64,000 bases of DNA from Halopiger aswanensis. GTDB lineage: Archaea > Halobacteriota > Halobacteria > Halobacteriales > Natrialbaceae. Positions within the stretch are counted from its first letter, which is position 1; each line of letters begins with the position of its first letter. The notes below the pieces were generated by a model, which was not told the DNA's origin, searched no databases, and saw only the letters and a list, made by a program, of their open reading frames with translations. Location of the stretch: NCBI RefSeq assembly GCF_003610195.1, contig NZ_RAPO01000006.1, forward strand, positions 42,158 to 106,157, written 5' to 3'. Positions 58,470 to 64,000 of this stretch are shown here, piece by piece. Both the position numbers and the translations under genes were made by a program.

Positions 58470-58868
58470 ATGACCGATTCGGACTGGCAAGCGATCTGGC
58501 ACTCGCTCCACAGCCTGCTCGGTGCGAAATGGACGAGCCACGTGCTCCGACTGCTGACTGACGGAGACCACGGATTCAACGACATGAAAGCCGAACTCGA
58601 CGGAATTACTGCGACGATGCTTTCGCGTCGGCTCAGCGAACTCGAGTGTCACGGATTGGTCGACCGATCCGTCGAAGCGACCACTCCGCCGACGACGCAG
58701 TACCGGCTGACTGACCGCGGGGTAGCGGTCGCTGAGCGCCTGCGGGCGCTCGAGGACGTCGTTCAGGTAGCGACGTGCGAAAAGGGCGAGAATGATTGTA
58801 ACGACACGACGGATTGTCAGATCACCGATGACGAGCTGTGTGTGACGGGGATTTCGGCGAGCGAGTGA
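58470..58868 (+). CDS. HxlR-family winged-helix regulator with Cys-rich tail
   Basis: A 132-residue HxlR regulator: L-L-G-A-K-W-T-S-H-V-L-R-L-L, H-G-F-N-D-M-K-A-E-L-D-G-I-T-A-T-M-L-S-R-R-L-S-E-L, and T-Q-Y-R-L-T-D-R-G. The tail after residue ~100 adds four cysteines (C-x6-C-x5-C-x7-C), not typical of the family. They may bind metal or sense thiol stress. With the divergent Cys-rich DUF2703 protein, this looks like a small sensing module. Confidence 0.85.
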   Translation: MTDSDWQAIWHSLHSLLGAKWTSHVLRLLTDGDHGFNDMKAELDGITATMLSRRLSELECHGLVDRSVEATTPPTTQYRLTDRGVAVAERLRALEDVVQVATCEKGENDCNDTTDCQITDDELCVTGISASE

Positions 58869-58910
58869 ACGGCCCAGCGCTACTGAGTGATAGCTGCGTC
58901 CGATGACCGA

Positions 58911-61900
58911 TTACTCGAGCGCCTCGGCGACGGCCTCGATCGGCGTCGGCGGCTTCTCGTCGGCGCCGGGTCGCCCCTCGAGTTGGGTGCGACAGGAGGC
59001 GCCGGGCGCGACGACCCGGTCGCCGTCGCTCTCGTCGACCTGCTCGTAGAGGATGTCGGCGATCGCGTCGCTCATCGAGGCGTGTTCGGCCTCGTACCCG
59101 AACGAGCCGGCCATCCCGCAGCAGCCGGAGTCGAGCGGGTCGACGGCGTAGCCCGCGCGGCGGAGGACGCCGACCGCGTGGTGGTCCTTCGCCGTCGACT
59201 TCTGGTGGCAGTGGCCGTGGTAGGTCAGCGTCTCCGCGGGCGCGTCGAACTCGATTTCCTCGTCCAGCCGGAAGCTGTCGAGGTACTCGCAGACTCCGTG
59301 GGTTCCGCTCGCGAGGGTTTCGGCGGCCTCGTCGTCGAGCAGGTCGAGGTAGTCGGACTGGAACATGACCGCGTCCGAGGGCTCGATGACGACGACGTCC
59401 CAGCCGTCGGCGACCCGCGGCGCGAGCGCCTCGACGTTCTCGACGGCGGTCTCGCGGGCCTGCTCGAGGAAGCCCTTCGAGAACGCCGGACGGCCGGTAT
59501 CGCACAGGTCCGGATCGTCGGGAACGGCGACGTGGACGCCGGCGGCCTCGAGCACTCGGACCGCCGCCTTGCCGGCCTCGGGGTAGCTGTAGTTGGTGTA
59601 CGTGTCGGGGTAGAGGATCGCCTTGCGGTCGGCTTCCCCTTCGGAAACCCGAGACCCACCGCGGTGCTCGAACCAATCACGGAACGTCGTCGACCGGAAC
59701 TCGGGCAGCGGGCGATCCGAATCGATCCCGATAGTCGCCTCGAGGAGTTTGCGCGCGCCCGGAACCTTCGAGGCGACGTTCGAGAGCGGCGCGAATCGAC
59801 TCCCCAGTTTCGAGAGCGTCGCGACGTTGGCGAAGAGCCGATCCCGGAGCGTCGCGCCGTTGCGCCGGTGGTACTCGTGGGTGACTTCGGCCTTGAGCTT
59901 CGCCATATCGACCTCGCTCGGGCAGTCGATCGAACACCCTTTGCAGCCGATACAGAGCCCCATCACTTCCTCGACGAACTCGTCGCTGAAGGCTTCCTCG
60001 GGCTCTAAGTTGCCGCTCATCGCCTGCCGGAGCGCGTTTGCGCGGCCGCGCGTGGCGGTGATCTCCTCCCGGCTCGCCCGGTAGGTCGGGCACATCACGC
60101 CCCCCGTCGTGGACTGCTGGCCGCGACAGCCCCCGCAGCCGTGACAGAGCTCGACCATGCCCTGCATGCCGTTGTCGTTGTCCCACTCGAGTTCGGGCTC
60201 GAAGCCGGCCTCGAACTCGTAGTCGGGGTCGAACCGCAGGTGCTCGCGCAGGTCGGTCGGATTCTCCTCGCGGAAGACGACCTGGCCGGGATTCAGGATC
60301 CAGTCGGGGTCGAAGGCCGTCTTGAGGTCCTGGAAGGTTTGCCAGAGTTCCTCGCGGTAGAGCTTGCGATTCCACTGGGTTCGGGCGCGGCCGTCGCCGT
60401 GCTCGCCCGAGACGCTGCCGCCCAGTTCGACCACGAGGTCGGTCACATCGTCCGCGATTCCGTGCAGTTGCTCGAGGCCCACGTCGGTCTTCGTGTTCAC
60501 GAGCGGCCGGACGTGGAGCACGCCGGGGCCGGCGTGAGCGTAGAAGCTGGCGTAGGTGTCGTGGTTCTCGAGGATCGCCTCGAATCCCTCGACGAACTCC
60601 GGCAGTTTGGCGGGCGGCACGGCGGTGTCCTCGATGAAGCTGATGTGCTTCTCGTCGGTCGTCCGCGAGAGCAGAATCGGGAGGCCGGACTTGCGGAGCT
60701 TCCAGAGCTTCGCGCGCTCTTCCTCGTCGTAGGCCTCGAGGGCGTCGATCGCGAGCGTTGCGGCGTCGGTCCGCGGTGCGTCGTCGGCCGGCTCGCCCTC
60801 AGCACTGGCGTCCGGACAGCGGTCCGCGAGCAGCCCGGCGACCTGCTCGCGACCGTGATCGACGTCCTCGGCGTAGAACTCCACGAGCAGGACGGCGTTG
60901 GTGCCGTCGGGCAGAATCTCGGTGACTGGGCCGAACTCCGCGGTTCCCCGCGCGAGGTCGATCAGCACGTCGTCCAATACCTCGACCGCCGCGGGATCGT
61001 GCTCGAGGATCGGCTCGACGTCTTCCATCGCCTCGTGGAGGTCCCGGTAACAGAGCAGTGAGACGGCCTTCGTCTCGGGCACCGGTTCGAGGGAGACGGT
61101 GACCTCGGTGACGATGGCCAGCGTGCCCTCGCTGCCGGCCAGCAGGCGCGCGAGGTTGACGGTGCCGGGCTCGCCAGTCTCCTCTCCTCCTGGAAGCTCC
61201 TCGCCTCGAGCCTCCGCGACGAGTCGATCGAGGTTGTACCCTGACACGTTCCGCTTGAGATCGGGATACGTTTCCTCGATCAGCTCGGCCTCCTCCTCGA
61301 GGATTCGGTTCACCTCGGCGTAGATCCGCCCCTCGAGGTCGCCGTCGGGATCGGCGCGGTCCTCGATTTCCTCGAGCGTGACCTCGCCGAACTCGGTGAC
61401 GGTGCCGTCGGCGAGGACGACCTCCGCGGACTCGATGTAGGCGTCGGTCTTGCCGTACTTCAAGGAGTGCGAACCCGTCGAGTTGTTCCCGATGGCGCCG
61501 CCGATGGCGCTTTTGTCTCCCCACGCGGGATCGGGCGCGAACTTGAGGTCGTGGGGGGAAAGCGCCTCGTTTAACGTCCCGAGGATCGTCCCGGGCTGGA
61601 CCGTCGCCGTCCGCCCGTCGGGGTCGATCTCGAGAATCTCGTTCATGTGGCGGGTGAAATCGAGCACGACGGCCCGGTTGACCGTCTGGCCCGCGAGGCT
61701 CGTTCCGCCGCCCCGCGGGAGCACCGGAATCCGTCGCTCGGCGCAGTATTCGAGGATGCCGGCGACGTCGCCCGTCGACTCGGGGAAGGCGACGGCGATC
61801 GGCGTCACTTCGTAGGCGCTCGCGTCGGTCGCGTACAGTTGGCGCGAGTAGGAGTCGGCCCGTACCTCGCAGTCGACGAGCCGTTCCAGGTCGTCGACCA

Positions 61901-61985
61901 GCGCCGGGCGATCGACGTCGTCGCTCCGGTAATCGTAGTTCGCTCGCCGATCGGCGGCGGGATCGACGCTCGGCTCCAGCGACAT
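58911..61985 (-). CDS. FAD-binding and Fe-S-binding dehydrogenase (D-lactate/glycolate type, GlcD-GlpC fusion)
   Basis: A 1024-residue fusion. The N-terminal FAD domain (about 50-290) has P-R-G-G-G-T-S-L-A-G-Q and G-A-I-G-N-N-S-T-G-S-H-S; the FAD-oxidase C-domain follows (to ~560) with S-G-E-H-G-D-G; then H-G-C-G-G-C and G-L-C-I-G-C-K-G-C-S-I-D-C-P (Fe-S ligands), and two CCG domains with H-C-H-Q-K-S and S-G-C-C-G-M-A-G-S-F. It oxidises D-lactate or a similar 2-hydroxyacid, passing electrons to the quinone chain. The frame extends upstream to 62201, but ATG at 61985 begins the usual sequence. Confidence 0.9.
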   Translation of the reverse strand: MSLEPSVDPAADRRANYDYRSDDVDRPALVDDLERLVDCEVRADSYSRQLYATDASAYEVTPIAVAFPESTGDVAGILEYCAERRIPVLPRGGGTSLAGQTVNRAVVLDFTRHMNEILEIDPDGRTATVQPGTILGTLNEALSPHDLKFAPDPAWGDKSAIGGAIGNNSTGSHSLKYGKTDAYIESAEVVLADGTVTEFGEVTLEEIEDRADPDGDLEGRIYAEVNRILEEEAELIEETYPDLKRNVSGYNLDRLVAEARGEELPGGEETGEPGTVNLARLLAGSEGTLAIVTEVTVSLEPVPETKAVSLLCYRDLHEAMEDVEPILEHDPAAVEVLDDVLIDLARGTAEFGPVTEILPDGTNAVLLVEFYAEDVDHGREQVAGLLADRCPDASAEGEPADDAPRTDAATLAIDALEAYDEEERAKLWKLRKSGLPILLSRTTDEKHISFIEDTAVPPAKLPEFVEGFEAILENHDTYASFYAHAGPGVLHVRPLVNTKTDVGLEQLHGIADDVTDLVVELGGSVSGEHGDGRARTQWNRKLYREELWQTFQDLKTAFDPDWILNPGQVVFREENPTDLREHLRFDPDYEFEAGFEPELEWDNDNGMQGMVELCHGCGGCRGQQSTTGGVMCPTYRASREEITATRGRANALRQAMSGNLEPEEAFSDEFVEEVMGLCIGCKGCSIDCPSEVDMAKLKAEVTHEYHRRNGATLRDRLFANVATLSKLGSRFAPLSNVASKVPGARKLLEATIGIDSDRPLPEFRSTTFRDWFEHRGGSRVSEGEADRKAILYPDTYTNYSYPEAGKAAVRVLEAAGVHVAVPDDPDLCDTGRPAFSKGFLEQARETAVENVEALAPRVADGWDVVVIEPSDAVMFQSDYLDLLDDEAAETLASGTHGVCEYLDSFRLDEEIEFDAPAETLTYHGHCHQKSTAKDHHAVGVLRRAGYAVDPLDSGCCGMAGSFGYEAEHASMSDAIADILYEQVDESDGDRVVAPGASCRTQLEGRPGADEKPPTPIEAVAEALE

Positions 61986-62323
61986 ACCCGCCCCTTGGGT
62001 GCGGAGCGTAAAAGCATCGGCCCTCTCGGGCTCGAGCAACGGGCGAGGGCAGGGGTAGCGGCGACCGACGGGGGAATCGGTCGCCGGTGAACGCCGGTAG
62101 GCAACGCCTGCACGAGGATGCCCCCGACAGATACCATGTGTGACTTCGGGGTGCCGTCCGCTGGTGCGGACGGTGATAGCCGTTACCATGCAGCAGAACA
62201 CAAGCGGTGTGCCTAACAGGTTGGGTGAGGCGGGGATCGCCGCCGTACGGACCGGCCGAGTAGTGTCGAACGATCGGTCCGACTGACCACAATCCCTATG
62301 CTGCCAGTTGGAGACGACGACGT
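61986..62323. promoter_or_regulatory. Intergenic region with strong dyads between divergent catabolic genes
   Basis: This 338-base gap contains a 10-bp perfect dyad, CGGCGACCGA (62059-62068) and TCGGTCGCCG (62077-62086), and an 8-bp one, CCGTCCGC (62154-62161) and GCGGACGG (62166-62173). They could be operator sites or leader hairpins for the FAD dehydrogenase (61985, minus). A 32-codon ATG frame at 62188-62286 is noted but not claimed. Confidence 0.5.
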
Positions 62324-63487
62324 ATGCTCGATTTCGTCGACCTCGAGGCCGACCTCGACGAGGAGGAGCGGCTGATCCGGGATACCGCCAGGGAGTTCGT
62401 CACGGAGCAGATCAAGCCGGACATCGGCGATCACTTCGAAGCCGGAACCTTTCCGACCGAACTCATCCCCGAGATGGGCGAGCTCGGTTTCTACGCGCCC
62501 AACCTCGAGGGGTACGGCTCGCCGAACGTCTCCGAGACGGCCTACGGGCTCTTGATGCAGGAACTCGAGGCGGGCGACTCGGGGCTGCGCTCGATGGCCT
62601 CCGTCCAGGGGGCGCTCGTGATGTACCCGATCCACGCCTACGGCAGCGAGGCCCAGAAGGAGCGGTGGCTCCCCGCGCTCGGCGAGGGCGAAGCCGTCGG
62701 CTGCTTCGGCCTGACCGAACCCGAACACGGCTCGAACCCCGCCGGCATGGAAACGAACGCTGAGCGCGACGGCTCGGGCTACGTCCTCAACGGCTCGAAG
62801 ACCTGGATCACGAACGCGCCGATCGCCGATCTGGCCGTCGTCTGGGCGCGGGACCGCTCGAGCGACGACGAACCAGTCCGCGGGTTCCTCGTCGAAACCG
62901 ATCGCGACGGCGTTACCACGAACGAGATCGACGAGAAGCTCTCGATGCGAGCCTCGATTACGGGCGAGATCGGCCTCCGCGACGTCTTCGTTCCCGAGGA
63001 AAACGTCCTGCCGGGCGTTTCGGGGATGAAGGGGCCGCTGTCCTGTCTCACGCAGGCCCGGTACGGCATCGCCTGGGGCGCCGTCGGCGCCGCCCGCGAC
63101 TGCTTCGAGCAAGCCCGGGAGTACGCCCTCGAGCGCGAGCAGTTCGGCGGGCCGATCGGCCGATTCCAGTTACAGCAGGAAAAGCTCGCGGAGATGGCGA
63201 CCCAGATCACGCTCGCGCAGTTGCTCGCCTACCGGCTCGCCGACCTCAAGGAGCGGGGCGACCTGCGACCCCAGCACGTCTCGATGGCCAAGCGCAACAA
63301 CGTCCGCACGGCTCGCGAGCAGTCGAAGGTCGCCCGCGAGATGCTCGGCGGCAACGGCATTACGACCGATTACTCGCCGATGCGCCACATGGCGAACATG
63401 GAGACGGTCTACACCTACGAGGGGACCCACGATATCCACACGCTGATCCTCGGGGAGGAACTGACGGGGATTCAGGCGTTCGAGTGA
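62324..63487 (+). CDS. Acyl-CoA dehydrogenase (glutaryl-CoA-dehydrogenase-like)
   Basis: This 387-residue flavoenzyme has C-F-G-L-T-E-P-E-H-G-S-N-P-A-G-M, K-T-W-I-T-N-A, R-x-Q-F-G-G-P-I-G-R-F-Q-L-Q-Q, and Y-T-Y-E-G-T-H-D-I-H with the catalytic Glu in the Y-E-G-T position. The closest family is glutaryl-CoA dehydrogenase in lysine and tryptophan degradation, but straight short-chain substrates are possible. No etfAB is next to it. Confidence 0.9.
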   Translation: MLDFVDLEADLDEEERLIRDTAREFVTEQIKPDIGDHFEAGTFPTELIPEMGELGFYAPNLEGYGSPNVSETAYGLLMQELEAGDSGLRSMASVQGALVMYPIHAYGSEAQKERWLPALGEGEAVGCFGLTEPEHGSNPAGMETNAERDGSGYVLNGSKTWITNAPIADLAVVWARDRSSDDEPVRGFLVETDRDGVTTNEIDEKLSMRASITGEIGLRDVFVPEENVLPGVSGMKGPLSCLTQARYGIAWGAVGAARDCFEQAREYALEREQFGGPIGRFQLQQEKLAEMATQITLAQLLAYRLADLKERGDLRPQHVSMAKRNNVRTAREQSKVAREMLGGNGITTDYSPMRHMANMETVYTYEGTHDIHTLILGEELTGIQAFE

Positions 63488-63538
63488 CGCTGCCACTCTG
63501 GCGGCGCTGACGCCGTCGTCCGGCCCCGTCTCGCCGAT

Positions 63539-64000
63539 TTAGATACTCGTGATCCGCTCGTGGCGGTCGTCGATCGCCTGCGCGTCCTCGGGGAGCAAGG
63601 CGACCACGAGGAAGTCGGTGTGCTCCTCGAAGTACTCGACCAGCGCGGCGATGCGCTCCGAGTCGATCGCCTCGAGCGAGTCGAGCAGCATGAACGGGAC
63701 TTCCTCGTAGACCTCGTGGACGAGGTAGCCCGCGAGCGCGAAGATCAGCCCCGTCACTTCGCGTTCGCTCTCGCTCAAGTGGTTGATCGTGTCCTCGTAG
63801 GTGCTGCCCTCCTCGGTGCTGCGGACGATGTGGAGGTCGAAGGCCGTCTGTTCGACCTTCCGCCGGCCCTCGCGGACCGTCTGGCCGACGCGTTCGATCC
63901 AGATCCGGTCGATGTTCTCGTACTCGAGAATCTCGAGGACGGTGTCCATGTGCTCGTTAAACGACTCGACGGCCTCGCGCTCGATCCGGTCGATCCGGGT
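63539..64000 (-). CDS. Archaea-specific SMC-related protein, C-terminal part
   Basis: Frame open from the window end to a TAA at 63539-63541, so the 3' 153 codons of a larger gene. Features: L-S-E-S-E-R-E-V-T-G-L-I-F-A-L-A-G-Y (ABC signature-like) and P-F-M-L-L-D-S-L-E-A-I-D (Walker B), then D-F-L-V-V-A-L-L-P-E-D-A-Q. This is the head of an archaeal SMC-like (Sph/ASRP) ATPase for chromosome organisation or repair. The ATG at 63949 is internal, not the real start. Confidence 0.85.
   Translation of the reverse strand, partial: TRIDRIEREAVESFNEHMDTVLEILEYENIDRIWIERVGQTVREGRRKVEQTAFDLHIVRSTEEGSTYEDTINHLSESEREVTGLIFALAGYLVHEVYEEVPFMLLDSLEAIDSERIAALVEYFEEHTDFLVVALLPEDAQAIDDRHERITSI

Noticed and set aside
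58911..62201. Long version of the FAD dehydrogenase starting at 62201
   Set aside because: The extra 72 residues are Cys/Arg/Pro-rich, cross two strong dyads and have no family similarity; ATG at 61985 gives the expected start.
62188..62286. A 32-codon ATG frame before the acyl-CoA dehydrogenase
   Set aside because: Too short, no recognised motif and no haloarchaeal acidic bias; might be a leader peptide, but nothing supports it.

Overview
The window is chromosomal DNA from a haloarchaeon, most like the Natrialbales group (Natrinema, Haloterrigena, Natronorubrum). The evidence is high GC, very acidic proteins, Tat signal peptides, PGF-type C-terminal sorting signals, a CetZ tubulin-like gene, F420 genes (cofC, cofG), MptA, TrmB and Lrp-type regulators, leaderless-looking promoters, and a tRNA-Ile gene without an encoded CCA. 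About 60 genes are packed on both strands. No insertion sequence, prophage, rRNA or CRISPR array was recognised.

Layout. 1-5.6 kb: the end of a di-iron Fe-S repair protein, four paralogous 2+2 transmembrane proteins in four orientations, and a Tat lipoprotein. 5.7-11.7 kb: PspA, two alpha/beta hydrolases, a STAS-like protein, an SDR, a SHOCT protein, and an FRG-domain protein facing a 45-residue ORF. 11.9-21 kb: a HerA-like ATPase and NurA nuclease on one strand, with two surface-anchored cohesin-like proteins, a DUF7344-type regulator and an exported 5'-nucleotidase between them. 21-25.4 kb: a DCC/HTTM pair and gpmI. 25.7-29.2 kb: a Tat-exported PhoX phosphatase with C-terminal cohesin-like and dockerin-like modules, followed by a cohesin-like sorted surface protein. 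29-34 kb: metY, small conserved proteins, and a TrkA/RCK gene flanked by two stand-alone Lrp-type ligand domains. 34-41 kb: a 2-hydroxyacid dehydrogenase, tmk, an NDUFA9-like reductase, cetZ, cofC and cofG. 40.8-48.2 kb: a MoxR ATPase facing a five-gene translationally coupled run (M48 protease, DUF4129, DUF7269-like, DUF58, polytopic membrane protein). 48.4-54.6 kb: a tRNA methylthiotransferase, a non-coding array of three structured repeats, mptA, a TrmB regulator, a DUF255 protein and FxsA. 54.6-64 kb: tRNA-Ile with a partial copy of its 3' end in a repeat element, a TrpD-like protein with altered motifs, a GIDE-like membrane protein, a cysteine-rich HxlR/DUF2703 pair, a large FAD/Fe-S dehydrogenase, an acyl-CoA dehydrogenase, and the end of an SMC-related gene.

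The parts most worth a second look are: (1) the three ~53-bp repeats at 49776-50054, whose hairpin keeps pairing by compensatory change and which end in a promoter-like box; (2) the cluster of exported phosphatases and cohesin/dockerin-like modules at 13.9-29.2 kb, which suggests a surface phosphate-scavenging assembly; (3) the four-copy membrane-protein family at 0.3-4.8 kb; (4) nested inverted repeats in the gaps at 32203-32431 and 54727-54801, which share a 21-bp motif.
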